Of a DNA stretch of 64,000 nucleotides, positions 21,394 through 33,335 are shown piece after piece. Both the position numbers and the translations under genes were made by a program. The stretch is from Ligula intestinalis (Eukaryota; Platyhelminthes; Cestoda; Diphyllobothriidea; Diphyllobothriidae), in contig JAYGXS010000003.1 of NCBI GenBank assembly GCA_036362985.1, forward strand, positions 36,913,110-36,977,109, in the 5' to 3' direction. Position 1 is the first letter of the stretch. Each line of letters starts with the position of its first letter. The notes beneath the pieces were generated by a model, which was not told the DNA's origin, did no database searches, and saw only the letters and a program-made list of their open reading frames with translations.

Positions 21394-21750
21394 TCATTTC
21401 TCTGAATTTTTGACAACCCATTTGACGCTTAAAGCATCGTCTTGAGCTACAAATGCATAGAACACGGACTGAGCATGCCCATGCTTATCAGTTACTACAA
21501 TATGGTACAATGCACACCCATGCCTATTTGTCCAGAAGGTGGCGGCCATTTGGACTACCTCCGGATACTCAGTGTACTTCGCCAGCAAAGCCGGCGTCGT
21601 AACGCAGGCGGCCCTAATAATCTTGTTTGAATTGTCATGCAACCAATCGGGGATGCAACCACCCTTCACTGCAAATAAGACATTTTTCATGCTTTTAATC
21701 GTATGGTTGGCTCGCAATACCCAGCGGCGTTTGTTCGCCTGGCACTTCAT
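21394..21750 (-). pseudogene. MULE/ZSWIM-type transposase fragment, catalytic residue lost
   Basis: The 118-residue frame contains VVQMAATFWTNRHGCALYHI followed by VVTDKHGHAQSVFYAFVAQD. This fits the RNase H-like core of MULE/ZSWIM3-type proteins, where the first strand carries the motif D-A-T-Y-x-T-N-R and a second strand reads VxDxxGxxxPVxxAFV. The first catalytic Asp is Ala here. The frame ends at a stop within KNSEK, and homologous-looking sequence continues beyond it. Autonomous MULEs encode transposases of several hundred residues, so this is a broken fragment. The family name comes from the motif pattern alone. Confidence 0.5.
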
Positions 21751-21932
21751 TGTGAAATTGACATTCTAAGAAACTATAACTATGTTTTGATGAAGTAAGC
21801 TTACTTTTCAGATGTATTTTCAAGCGCCCGGCCGAGGGTCGCATCTGCTACATTAATTTAAGGAGACTTTTCTCTTGGTCAAGCGACAATTTGCGAAGTT
21901 TTGGATATGCAGACACAATTTGCTGACTAAAA

Positions 21933-22601
21933 ATGTGGTTATGCCGCAAACTGACCGCCTTAACCTGTAGAAAGCCCTTGCACAAAACGGCCGAAAAACT
22001 GGCCGTGCAACCAAACATCAGACACCTAAATAGTTCGAAAACCCGACCAAGAAACGTACGTAGACTTTGTTTTGTAGCTGCAACTGCGAAACTGTCAGGA
22101 ATGACAGCAAGCAAAATACTCGTAGCGGTACTTCCTGAGCCTATCCGCAACCATACTGCATTTTTACCTCCTATACTAGAATACTGCTGTTCACTGTTTA
22201 GTCTTGTAGACGCGACTGACCGTAGTAAGATTGAAAGGAATCAGCGAGTTTTCACTCGTAAAATATTTTCTCTTTCTGGGTCTAATATTTCGTATACAGA
22301 TAGATGTCAATTAGCAAACATTGCATTTCTTTGGTTCAGAAGAGTCGAAACTGGTATATGCTTTCTGTTTCGCGTTAACAATAGTCCTAATCTCCCACAA
22401 ATTAACGCTCTTCCGGTAAACCGACCTTACGCCACTCGTAACTACTCCATGATAATTTTACCAACCCTTAGCTCCACCTCTAACCCTTCTCGCTTTTTAA
22501 CCTCCAAATATGCTTTTATTTGGAACAAACTTCCAATCGATATTAGGCTGTCTTCTACAATATCGATTTTCAAAGGCAAATTACGGAAGCATTTAAATTA
22601 A
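21933..22601 (+). pseudogene. LINE reverse transcriptase, C-terminal half
   Basis: The frame carries the thumb and C-terminal features of a non-LTR reverse transcriptase: a fragment resembling the F.PILEYCCSLFSLV stretch after the palm, KIERNQRVFTRKIF, then SYTDRCQLANIAFLWFRRVE, LPVNRPYATRNYS and a final FLTSKYAFIWNKLPIDIR..SSTISIFKGKLRKHL. This layout (P.LEY, IE..QR.FTR, Y..R...L...L..RR, the W..LP..IR...S...F|K..L tail) is shared by CR1, Jockey and related clades. The sequence is clearly different from the other CR1 copies here. The palm with the catalytic Asp residues is missing, so it is 5' truncated. Confidence 0.7.
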
Positions 22602-23858
22602 GAGGAAATGAAGTCGTTACTGTCTGTTTCCTTTCCAAATACGCAACTTGTAAATTTCGAAAAGGGTCCTCCTGACAGATGAAGCTCTTCCCAGGATAGT
22701 ACAATGGTTTCTTAATATGTTAGCATTTTCCTCTGCAGAGTCAAGCATCACTTCCAAATGCTGCAAACTCTTCTCCGTTTAGCAACCTTCGCGGTGGTCT
22801 TCGATGTCGCTATTGATGGTAATCGCGTCGTCGCCAACTTGTCGGTGGACTGTAGAGTCTGCTGGGTCGCATCTCGATGATGTTGTCTTGACTTCTACTG
22901 TCTTCTCCTGTTGTCGCGAATGACCCATTCATAACTCGGCGCTATATAACTTTTCCCATGCTAATAAGTGTCCCGAACTCTCAACAGCAGGATCCCAGCT
23001 AACTACATTATTTCAAACCATGCTACCTATTAAGACAGTTTTTTTTCTCCCACATTTTGATTTGGAAATCGGTGGCTCGCTGAGCTCATCAACCGATGAA
23101 GGAGTTTTTTTCACTGCTCAGAAAATTATTTTATAAGCGAGTTCTTTGTATATCGGATCTAACTTACCAACTCACCACGCGTAACATACTACTCATTACT
23201 CTTATCATAAGCTGCTTACGCGCAGCTGCGATTACAAATTGTTATGCTTGTTTTTTTATTTATTTTTCCTGATAGCAAAGATTTTGCAATAAAAGGGCCC
23301 ATTGAGCCTTAAATTTACAATTTATTTGGTTGGGATCTGGCTTTTTTCTTCATGTTTTCGTACAGACAACTCACAAAATTGATCAAAGTTTTGACTAAAG
23401 TTGAAAACACTGCCTTTAATTTTTCTGACTTCTTAAAAACAGGAGTTATGCGCACAGAGAGCAGAAAAATAGCGGCGTTCTCCATGTCAGAATCGTGTCT
23501 TTTCTTCTTTTTGGGATTTATCCATCACTCTCTTCCTCTATCTCTTCGCATCGTCCTTACCTACTGCAGCATTTATCATGCTCCTGTGCCTCTACCAGCC
23601 TTCCTCATGTTTTCTGTTTCATGCACATCACTTTTGTGGTCCAGGCTGCAGGCATTGGCCTGCTCAGCCTGGACCAATAGGAGGCGTGCGGCAATTAACC
23701 AATGGCTGTAAAATGTCATTTCGTAGTCTGCACCTGTGGCCGAATTGGTACTTTCACGCCCCACTCAGTCTTTGGTTGGTAGATGCATGCGGTTTCAAGA
23801 TATTGTAAAATAGAGCTCATTGTCAGTCTAAGCTCATTTTGTTTTAGGAACACCTCGA
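22602..23858. other. Mostly featureless; small CR1 3' UTR fragment
   Basis: A short block near 23085-23125 (TGAAGGAGTTTTTTTCACTG) matches the conserved part of the CR1 3' UTRs. The rest, including a 119-codon frame at 23352-23711, shows nothing I recognise. Confidence 0.4.
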
Positions 23859-24450
23859 ATATGTCTCATCCCGCAGCAACCAGTTTCGCATCACCAAAAC
23901 CAAATAACTGCTTCTAAATCTTTGGAAAGGATAAAGATGACAGTAAATGCTCAGTCCTGCGGTACGATCCGCGCGGGCAGCAACCCCCAACGCGGATAGT
24001 TGACATGGAGAGACGGCGCCGGTGGGCTAACTACAGTGTCCTCAATGGTGAGTAGCTTGACAGTTTTCTGTCAATCTTTTCTCTTATCTGTGTTTCATGC
24101 CTTTAACGACTTTTAAGCTGCCACCTCAGAGTCAGTCTTGTCCATTTAGATATATCTGTATCAATTTTTAAATGTTTGTTGCTTGCATGCTTGCAATCAT
24201 AAGAAGACCTATATATTTTCATATTTTTGTGTACGCCTCTCGTCTAGTCTTTGTTTGTTTTCTGCCGCAAGTTTTAGCTGTAGTCAGGGCTTCTTATCTT
24301 TTTTTCTGTAAATGTAGGTTCTCATTGTACAAGCTGGTTTTATGCAAACATAGCGACTGTAGAAAGGGGGGGCGTGGTGTCTCTTGGTTTCCTTTTTTAG
24401 TTATTGTCTTGCCATGTCTCTCATTTACCGGCCGGTCTGACAGTCGGGTT

Positions 24451-24512
<62 letters not shown>

Positions 24513-25926
24513 CCTCTCTCTCTCTGTCTGTCTGTCTGTCTGTTTATTTAAAAATGTTTTCGTAAATACTACTACCACCAAATTTGGCCCACTCATTTCT
24601 GCCTGATTTTTTTCTTTGTTTCTGTTTCCCCCTTCTCCTGCTACCGCGAGCAGGCACCATCTACATAGTTGGAGGAAACATTGGAGGAAACATTGGAGGA
24701 AACATTGGAGGGCAGGCCTTCTCCCCGCGAGTCAGCCAGTTTCTGCCGAAGGAGGCGCGTTCGAGAGAGCGCGCCCCTCTGACTGTTGGACGACACAGCC
24801 ACGCAACCGTCGTGTTGGAAGCAGGCAACCAGATCCTTCTCTGCGTCTTTGGTGGAGAGGGCGGATGCGGCATGTTTGACTACCTCTCCTCCTGTGAACT
24901 CTATAACGCCGGTGAAATCAGGTGATTTGCCGTGCCTCTCTTTTTGTTTGCCGTGCAAATTTACCGGCGCTCTTCCCTTCCCTTTGATCACTGGCTCGCC
25001 TTTCTCTCTCTCTCTCTCTCAACAGGTGGTACCTTCTGCCGTACATGCTGGAGGCGAGGGCGTATACAGCTGCTGCCTCTCTGCCTGACGACTGTCGGGT
25101 ATTTGTGTTTGGCGGTTACAATCACGACTACCTTGAATCAGTCGAATACTACACTCTGACGGTAGGAAACTGGCAAAAGGTGGTTGCGACGGCGACAGTG
25201 GGGCGCAGCACAGGCGACGGATTTTGGCAGACAGCTGCGCCCATGAGGGCAGGAGGACGTGACGAACTGGCAGCTACCGCCTTCCGCGGCCGCTTCATTA
25301 TTGACGGTGGGCAGAATGATCATAACAGCCACTTGCACACTGTGGAGCTGTTCCCCCCCCCCCCCCCCCGACGCCAGCAACCCGGCCGGCCAATGGACCC
25401 AGATGGCTGACATGCAGCGGGTTCTCGCCGAGAACTTCACACTTCTCACCACCGCTGACGAAGTTTTCGTCCTCGGCGGCAACGGCGGTAAGCACGTCTG
25501 CTCTGCCTTTCTGCATTAAGTCAACCTACTTACTGTTTTTTTGTTTCATGCGTTTGGTGCACAGATTAGTAGCATCAGTAGCAGCTACCTTGTCTATCTC
25601 TCTCTCTCTCTTCTATGCGTGTCTGTTTTTGTCTTTGGTCTGCAAATAAGCACATCAGTTCTGCTGGTAGGCTGGAGGAGGTGCTGCGAATAGTCCCTCC
25701 TTCCCAGTCCTGTTCTCTGCAATTTACTTAGACCGCATTTTACTGAGCGTATTTCTGTTTTGCTTCATATTTTATTGAACCTGACCCGTACAACACTGTT
25801 CAAATGCTTTCGCCGTCGACCGCCTCCGCAGACGCCGGCAGCGACCTCACCTCCTGGCGGTGGTCGTCCAAGAGCCCCTTAGGGGAGCTGAATAGGATTA
25901 TGGGAGCCGTCCGCCTTCCTCATTAA
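23859..25926 (+). pseudogene. Kelch-repeat protein gene, four exons, disrupted
   Basis: Exons run about 23859-24047, 24654-24921, 25026-25487 and 25832-25926. All three introns have GT..AG ends and the coding phase matches at every junction (for example AAT G|GC ACC ATC TAC, and ATC AG|G TGG TAC). Kelch blades are visible: GTIYIVGGN, LLCVFGGEGGCGMFDYLSSC, then CRVFVFGGYN..YLESVEYY, then AAPMRAGG..GRFIIDGGQN, and WTQMADMQ..EVFVLGGNGG. Kelch propellers bind partner proteins, for example as cullin-3 adaptors. No BTB domain is seen. Two lesions break it: a TAA in exon 1 just before IFGKDKDD (a Tyr would be expected), and a 17-C run at 25353-25369 that puts the last part of exon 3 one base out of frame. 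Exon 2 also carries a 12-base tandem repeat encoding GGNI units. It may be a decaying gene, or an intact gene with assembly errors at the homopolymer. Confidence 0.7.
24452..24542. repeat. (TC)n and (TCTG)n microsatellite in a Kelch intron
   Basis: About 59 bases of pure TC dinucleotide are followed by a C-rich break, more TC and then five TCTG-type units. It lies in the first Kelch intron. Open frames across it (SLSLSLS or RERERER) are artefacts. The next intron ends with a shorter TC run before its acceptor. Confidence 0.95.
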
Positions 25927-26295
25927 ACACCCGCCGTTTGTGGCGATGACCCCCCCCCCCTGTAAATATTCTCTGTCCTTCTCTGTACCATAAAACTTTT
26001 GCAAAAAAACTTAACCGTCTTACAGTCTTGCTTTTTTTCACGTCTATATACACAAACGATTTTTGTTTACCAAGGAGACCGGAGGTTGGTACACCTTCGT
26101 TGGTTTAAGCACCTTTCGAAAGTCAGCTAAATGACATCTTTTCTGACATCCCGTTTATAAGCTAACGCCTAAAGGTGCCTTTCATTGACGTCCTAGTCCC
26201 ATGCATTCTTCAGCACAGTGGTGTGTGAGAAGTGGACTCCCACAGCTCACGTGCTCGACTACAATAGAAACAACCCAATAGCACATACATGAGGG
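25927..26295. other. Kelch 3' flank
   Basis: Contains an 11-C run near 25952 and A-rich sequence. No certain polyadenylation signal and no further exon is recognised. Confidence 0.4.
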
Positions 26296-27908
26296 TCAGG
26301 TCAGGTCAGGTTTTATTGAGGGAAATATAGGTAAATACCTTTGAACTCCCTTTTGGTACAGTTTTTTCAATGCATTTGATCTGCAGAACATTTCAGATCA
26401 GTGGCGTTGCCAGAAATTTGAGGGTCGACAGTGAAAAAACTCCTTAGGCATTGTTCAGAAGTCTAGGGGTTCGAATTCCATTTGAGAGATTTAAGGAGAA
26501 AAACTGTCGCCCGGGGAAGGGGGGGGGTGCAGAGTAAATTCGAAGCTGATGGCCTGTGCTAAGAGTGTTTGAAGCATGTCAGGGAGAGTCCATCGCGGTT
26601 TTCACCATAATACCAAGGGTCCCACGAAGAGAAGGTTGCGGAGGTCACGCGAACCTCATCGAGTGTCGGCGATGCGCCCATCGTGCACCCTTGTTAGTTT
26701 AACGAGTCTGCCTGCTAATTGACAGAAGAAATGCAATCGTTAGTTTTCTAAACAAACATATTACTGAAAATTAGCGAGTAGTATGTTTTTTATAATGAAA
26801 TTATTCCATAATTTGCATTCGGCAACTGGCAGTTTGTTTTCGGGGGCTCAGTGGCTATTTGTTCGAACTTAATAGTATCGTAAACATGCCTACAGATGCG
26901 TCTGACGTGTGCTCAGATGGCCACGTAACAATGTCCGCGGGCAGAGCATTCCAGGCCTGAATTGGGAAAAGTTTTAAAAATCCACGTAGCCTCGGATCAC
27001 AACGTTTGGTGGACTCAAAGCTTGCAATTCTTGTTATTCTTAACTAACATATTACTGAAAATCAGGGAGTAGTATGTTTATATGCATATATATATAATTT
27101 CATTCTCGCCATATCCAATTTTAGTGGGCATTTCGGGTATGAAAATCTAAATTTCTCTTGAATGCATCCACAGATGGGGACATAACAATTTCTTCGGGGA
27201 GTGCATTCCAAGCTTCAACTACTCTATTACCAGAGAAGAACTTGCGTGTGTCTAGTCTGGCCCCTGTTTTGCGTAGTTTGAAGAGATGCCCTCTTAAGTT
27301 CGTCGTTGTTGCTAACTCGAAGAAGTCGCCAGGTAGAAGACAGCAGTCCTGCCCGCGCATTATACGAAATACTTGTATCAGATCGCCACGTAGCTGTCTG
27401 TAACTTAACGGAAATAGATCGAGATTAGCTAAACGTCTTTCGTAGGGTAAAAAGCTCTGACCGGTAACCAGTTTGGTCGCGCGCCTTTGGACCTTCTCGA
27501 GGGAATTTAGGTCTTTCGCGGTCCAGGGTTTCCATGCTTGGATTGCGAATTCCAACTTCGGCCGCACAAATGTTCCAAAGACCTTAGTAAAGCAGTCTTT
27601 ATCGAAGGCACAGAAAGCCCTTTTGACAAGATAGAGGACGGACATCGCAGACTTGGCTACTTTTGCGCAGTGCAGCGAGGGCTTGAGAGACGTAGAGATC
27701 CATACTCCCAAATCTTTCTGCGCGTCCACTTCTTGCAGTTGGATGCCATTTAGGTTGTAAACCATGGGGTTCTGAGAGCTGGGTCGGCCAACTCGTAGGA
27801 TACTGCATTTGTTCTCGTTAAACGGCAAAAGCCAGTCTTGAGACCAAGTTTGAAGACGGTTTAGGTTTAGCTGCAAATGTTCTTCGTCAGCTGAATTTCT
27901 GATGACGT
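26296..27908 (-). mobile_element. 5'-truncated CR1-like LINE, close copy of the 54-58 kb element
   Basis: Read on the minus strand, the copy starts at about 27908 inside the reverse transcriptase, just after the FADD box (RNSADEEHLQLNL). It runs with an open frame to the ORF2 stop at 27121 and through the whole 3' UTR to a tail of AATAAAACCTGACCTGACCTGACC at 26296. Protein and UTR match 56590-58178 closely; by eye about a dozen of roughly 262 residues differ. It ends in the same VVEAWNALPEEIVMSPSVDAFKRNLD signature. The missing 5' part with an intact 3' end is the usual product of incomplete target-primed reverse transcription. The few codons upstream of the breakpoint belong to the flank. 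Confidence 0.9.
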
Positions 27909-28017
27909 GTATTACAAGACACTTCCAGTTACGCAAAAGTGCATTGCCGTGATGGCCGGATGCCAGAACTGCGGCAATTTCGGGTCTAACTGACAACGAA
28001 GAGATATCCAGAGAGCT

Positions 28018-29165
28018 TTGTCAGCCGCTGCCGTCATATTTATTTCCATCGGAAACGTGTGCAATCTTTTCGGCTGCTTCCGACCATCACAAAGTTACCT
28101 CCTCGTTCCTTCTGCCCCTGTACACTTCCTGGCACAAGAGCAATTGCCGTCACAATGCCAGATCTGCACGTATCTGCTGACCTACGTTCCCCGGCATGCG
28201 GTGGGCGCACTCGACAGAAACGCCGAAAGGAAAACCCGGGTGTCTTACCTAGTCATCTATGGCAAACAAACGGGCGATGGTAAGCACATATTCCCATCTG
28301 GTGTGGTTATTGTGTAATATTGAATGGTTGCTTTCTCACCCAGGTATGGCAACAATATGGAAAACACTTTGTTAGCCTACTGCGTTAACATCTAGAGTAA
28401 GAGGGGCCTCCATTTAGAATTCTAGGGCCTACTCGGACACAGGCTCATCTGCAAAAGGGAAAGCCATATAACAAGCCAATCACAGTGCCAATCGGCAATA
28501 GCCGTCAAAAACGCGCTAATAGCTTCCAAACAGACAACCCGCTCGGGATAACTGCACAACTGCCAGTAAATGGCAAATCTGCACACACCTGCTGACCTGT
28601 GCCTCCCACACCGTGGACGATCGACGTACTAAACACAACCAGTGAAAGTAAAATACCCGAGTGTACTACACATGCATCTCGGGTGAAAAGGAGGACGATC
28701 GTAGGCTCATGTTCCCAACTTATGTGCTTATTGCAAAATGTTGGATGCTTGTTTTCTCATCCAGCTTAGCCAATTTATAGATCTAGATGCGCCCCTACTA
28801 AACAGAAGTTACGCCGAGCTAGCTATCTGGGGGTTAACCATATTCAAACTAGGTCATTGCTACAAGGGTGGTTCCCTTGGCCTTACAAATGGAAAACCAA
28901 ACAAGCACGTTCAACGTGTTCAAGGAGTCTAGGGGCCTTTAAGTGGGCGCATTCGCTAACCTACAAATCTGGCAGTCATTGGCCATTCAAAAACCAATCA
29001 GGGCGCTCGATCGACGTAAACGACTACATAGCTCGCAAGACAACCAAATCTGCTAGATGTCCGGTCAAATCACCTTGCCTAAATCTGCTGATCTGCAAAC
29101 TCACACAGAGGACGCATGCTCTCAAGACAACACGGGTGTCTCACACAATCACCAGATGAAGACAA
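28018..29165. repeat. Degenerate tandem repeat, about 0.4-0.5 kb units
   Basis: The phrase CTGCTGACCT and its surroundings (TCTGCAC..ATCTGCTGACCT before it, CGGGTGTCT..ACC after it, then a region like TTATTG..AATATTGGATGGTTGC..TTTCTCA(C/T)CCAG) occur around 28176, 28587 and 29085. That is about 410 and 500 bases apart. The units are clearly diverged. Two overlapping frames at 28018-28317 fall inside the first unit and have no known domain. Confidence 0.5.
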
Positions 29166-30535
29166 GGAAACATGTGCCCGCATGAAGCCTTGGATGTGCG
29201 TAAGCTTGCTATTTTTAATTCTTTTATTATAATCTAGTTGTCCTAACTACAGCAGTAAATTTGCTTCAGTAAATGCACATAATTATAATCTAGCTGGTTG
29301 TAACTTCATTATACAGTTTATCCACAAATGTACCTCTTAGCGTACGCAGTCAAGCCTCTCAGCTAAATTTCCTAAGCTTTGATAGTGCAGTCTAGTCCTC
29401 AAAGCCTAATCAAACCTTTAGCCCATTGCAATCTCAGCAACACTGTAGTCCTCTAGTACCGTACTTGGATCGCGGTAAGCTCATACCTCCACCTGTTTTA
29501 CTAAATTAATAAAATAGGATACATGTCTTACTACTGAACTTTGAATACTTTTATACGAATAACCACTATCACTATTACTACCAACATCACTAATATTTCC
29601 CTATTCCTGCTGCACTGACTTAGACTGCCATGTCAACTATCGATACAAGTTTAAGAATATATTACTACCCAACTATGATTACTAGAATTAACACTCTTAG
29701 CAGTGGCATATTACCTCTAGCTGCAGTATCCTGGTCCCAACTTTGTAAAATGTGACAGCAGCAGTTAAATTACCTTATTAGTTACACCAAATTCAAATCT
29801 AGCTCACTTTAACGTCTAGCTGGCTATAACTTCATGCAGTCAAAAATAGTACCAGAAAAGCTACCAACCAGCTGCACCCCGACTTACTAGTATTAGAAAT
29901 ATCAGTAGCAGTACCAGCCTTGATTCCAGCACTCTGATTTGACAGTTATTGAAGTTGGGTTTCTACTCGAAATACCTTAAACCCCCATTCTCAGAACGTG
30001 CTGGGATCAGCGAGATACGAGCAGAGGTTGTGAAAAGTCCAAGCTATAGATGGATACTTTGGTAAGTCTCTATTTGGACTATAGACCGCAAACTGCATGA
30101 TTTAATTGCGTGGTAGGAATTTTACGTTACTTTACAAACGCCCTATTATTATCCAAATGCTAATCACTATTACCTCACACAGATTCCGAGTGCATATTGG
30201 GCGCTAACTACGTCCTCTATCACTTAAAACTAACCCCTGAGGCCGTCAACTACTGTACCAACCTGTTGGTTCACTTGGCGGACTTAATCGAAATCGATGG
30301 TCGAACACACACACACACGCACGTATTCAAGGGGAACAAAACGCAGAGAGCGACCAACACTGCGTCACCCGCCATTGCATATAAAAAGCGTCGGAAATAA
30401 TGGAACCTTTTGAGGCAGGTTTCGGATTCGGTTTCGCCATTTTTTTGCCATGTACCATGCCTCGTTTTACCATGCAAATTAAGGACCGACTGGATGTAGG
30501 CGAGTTGTATGATGTTGTTTCCAAAGTACCACGTC
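29166..30535. repeat. Degenerate low-copy repeat region
   Basis: AT-rich DNA with blocks related to 12.3-13.0 kb (CAGTCAAAAATAGTACCAG at 29848; CTCGAAATACCTTAAACCC at 29966). A short CA-rich run lies at 30305. No gene recognised. Confidence 0.35.
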
Positions 30536-30690
30536 GTGACTGTTTTTGCCATTATATAGGGCAGACCGGGCGATGACATAGTTCGCGGATAATGGAGCAC
30601 AAACGGGCAGTTCGAAGAGGCAATCCCCTGCGTTAGATCGCTATCAACACTCTGGAGCAAGGCCGCACCTTGGATTTTGCGGGAACGCTA
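30536..30690 (+). pseudogene. Penelope-like GIY-YIG endonuclease fragment
   Basis: The plus strand reads CHYIGQTGR, a stop, then HSSRIMEHKRAVRRGNPLR, another stop, and IAINTLEQGRTLDFAG. This is the core of the Penelope GIY-YIG domain (YIGQTGR, the R..EH segment, and H/NTLEQGHTxDFxG). Two stops show it is dead. It differs from the fragments at 6.5 kb and 44 kb, so more than one Penelope lineage is present. No reverse transcriptase is seen nearby. Confidence 0.65.
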
Positions 30691-31884
30691 TTAATTTATA
30701 GTGCGCTCCGAGAAATTTTGGAGGCCTGAGTATCTGAAGTCAACTCCATGAACAGGCAGGCTGATATACCCTTTCTATCACGCCCTTCGTTTGCGCGGAC
30801 AAGAAGCGCAGCCTTTGTCCTGTCCAAGGACGCACGCCATGGCGAAGATGGTAAATAGCGTTACGTGGACGCAAAAAACCAGGGATGCAACCTCCATCCA
30901 CCACCCTCCCCCTTTTTTGTCGTAGCTGTACTACATAACACTCTAGACAAAGTTTTATTCTATCATGAAATCGAAAGCACAGAAAATAGAAATGCTGTCC
31001 CAGTTGTTTTGTATTCCAAACAGAAGGCAGTTTGTAGGCAGAATGTTGTATAGGCAAAACAGAAGGTTGTACGTAAACAGAGGGTGTACTGTAGGACAAG
31101 TAAAGAGTTTTCTTATGAGAGTCATGTTAACCAAGGGGATTTATAGCGGGGCTTAAACGTCATTGGCTGAAAGATAGTCAGTCAGGATAGAGAAAGGGTG
31201 ACGCGCGTTCGCGACCTTAATCGCCTAGCGCGATCTCTCCCGACATCACGTGCATAAGTAACATGCTTCCACCCTCAAGTGAACAGCATCTGGAAGGGGA
31301 AGAATACCGTTAATATAAACAATGAAGAGTTAACAATTGATATAATGGATTTCGCCCTGATAACGTTGGACTGCTCTGCAGATTCATGTTGACATTTTCA
31401 GGGTGGTATTTTCGACTTCTGCACCATTTTGTAAGGTCGGTGGCTCCTCTATCAGTATGCTAGTGCTGGCGTAGGTCGTAGAACGATGCGGAACATACTT
31501 CTCGACCGGTTTCGTTGTGTTCTGAGTAAGCAGTACCTCTTCACAATTCCGGTCGTAAAAATCGACAAAAGGAGTTACTGGCGGTTCGAACATCTCGATT
31601 TCTGCACTATCCGTGTCCGTGTGGCTGCAAACTTCGTCCAGATGTCGGCGCGCAATTCTTCCATCTTCTAACGCTAATTCTACTATTTGCCGCTCGTTTT
31701 TTCAAACTACTGTTGGATACCAGTTCGATTCGTATTCTAGTCGTGTGTAGGCGCTTTCGTTTGGCCCAAATACTCGCGGATGAGTGTGTACATCATATCG
31801 CACTTTAATCCTTATCTGTCTTCCGATGACTTTACCTTGCAGTGAAAGGTTCAGTAGATCGAGATATGTGCGCAACTGCGACGA
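30691..31884. other. No recognisable gene
   Basis: Short frames only. The direct flank of the Penelope fragment may be its 3' UTR. Confidence 0.4.
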
Positions 31885-32470
31885 TGTAAAGTTTAAGTTT
31901 TAAATTGTGAGTGTCTTCAGCTGTTTGGAATAGACGTGCATATAATAACAGTCAAGCTATGTCTTCATATACTACTCACAAAAACATCACTCGAAAACTG
32001 TATTATTAACTTTAAGAAATCTTCCTTATTGCTATGTATTAAAGGCGTGAAGGAACTATGTTTATCAGTTTACACGGCCGGTCTTTTCGTACACGCAAGT
32101 CGTCGATTGCCTTCCCTTACCTTGCACTCATGATTTTTCAGCCAACTACGATAATTACTTCCTCCGTTGCACCTTATCAGAATATCATGAAGCAAACATA
32201 AGACGCAGGTAAGAATTTCAAATAAATATGAGATTGGTAAAGGAGACATATGATCGAACATTGGAACAAAATTTATTTTTTCCTGAGCTTTCAAGCTCTT
32301 ACAAGAGCCCATCGTCAGAGGTGGATTCTTACTTTGGAAAGGGCACATTATAAGCATAACCGTAGTTTAAACTGAACGTTATCACCTAAGACTGTTAATT
32401 TATGTATTCAAAAATGAACTCAAGCCAATAAAACCACATAAACTTAAACGAAACTGAATTCAATATATTG
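31885..32470 (-). repeat. Dispersed repeat R4, copy A, probably a Penelope 3' region
   Basis: GACGATGTAAAGTTTAAGTT at 31890, CAGCTGTTTGGA, CTCACAAAAA, GGTCTT.TCGTACACGCAAGT, GATTGCCTTCCC and CATAACCGTAGTTTAAACT recur in order at 42675-43215. Copy A contains a hammerhead-like motif at 32289-32318, and the related sequence near 43500 also runs into one. I therefore infer that R4 is the terminal region of a Penelope-like element in minus orientation. Confidence 0.5.
32289..32318 (-). ncRNA. Hammerhead-ribozyme-like motif
   Basis: On the minus strand CTGACGA (fits the conserved CUGANGA) is followed by one extra T. Next comes GGGCTCTT-GT-AAGAGCTT, an 8-bp stem counting two G-T wobbles, then GAAA and GCTCAGG. 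This order (CUGANGA, stem II, GAAA) is the hammerhead core. Such motifs are known from Penelope-like elements. The extra T and the 2-nt loop leave activity doubtful. Confidence 0.45.
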
Positions 32471-32955
32471 CAGTCAATAAGACTAAATAATGTGCGTATT
32501 AATAAAGTTAACTCAATCATAACAGACAAATAGAAAAGGAGTCACTTATATATAATAAATCATGGTGTTGTTTACAGGGAACCCTTGATATAAACTTTAT
32601 GAACAGCAAGCAACATAAAGGAGATGTGCGACTTATTTTCACGATAAAACAGGTTATTGGACTCTCAATTACTTCGGCGCAATGCTGAACTAGCCAAGCC
32701 GTTGCATAAGTAATTCGTCCACCTATATGTTCTAATGCGTCACGTTTGTTTTACATTTTCAAACGCTTTAGTCATTAAAAGTATCTTGAATATGAACACG
32801 AGCATGCTCACCCTGCGAAACGTTGGCGCGTAGCCACCTGCAAAATGAAGACTATTAAATAATGTTTTATATGAGAAACAAAAGTGGTTCTCTTGAACGA
32901 AAAACCCATTTGCAAGTTGTCGGAACATAATCGAAATATACAAATATACATGCAT
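32471..32955. other. No recognisable feature
   Basis: AT-rich, short frames only. Confidence 0.4.
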
Positions 32956-33335
32956 ACATAGGCGTTAAGGATAAGATGGTTAACACTAACAACTACAATC
33001 ATTCAGGCCCTGGTTCCTTAGGAGATAGTAGAAGTCTTAGGAAACCAGAGCAGACGGAACATGTTATTGTTTAACAGAGTAAGGTGAAAGTCGCAACTTA
33101 GTCTTGCAAGGCGTCCGACCGTGAGGCCGGCATCGTCGCGACCGCCGCGCGCGAGGTGCAATTTTAAGTCAGGTCTTAGCAGGCATCAGGCCAGAAGACA
33201 GAGACAGAGGGCGTTCATTGGCAAGGTCGGCCTGTGATTGGTTGCACAGCGCAGGGCTGGGTGAGTGCGTATTTCAAGAAAGGAGCGGATGAACCTGTAG
33301 CCAATAAAATGCAAGAAGACCTACAAACAGACTAG
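32956..33335 (-). repeat. LTR-like repeat, copy 4
   Basis: Shares AAGATGGTTAACACTAACAA, CAATCATTCAGGCCCTGGTTC, the CTTAG(G)A..CCAGAG block, then a GC-rich stretch (GCGACCGCCGCGCGCGAGG) and GCCTGTGAT with 37641-37960 in the same order and orientation. The first part also matches 18757. I see no coding sequence. Confidence 0.6.

Noticed and set aside
24294..24606. Open frames of about 100-144 codons on both strands across the TC microsatellite
   Set aside because: They consist of SL or RE dipeptide runs read from the dinucleotide repeat inside a Kelch intron.
25952..25962. C-run after the Kelch stop as a regulatory site
   Set aside because: Simple homopolymer with nothing to support a function.
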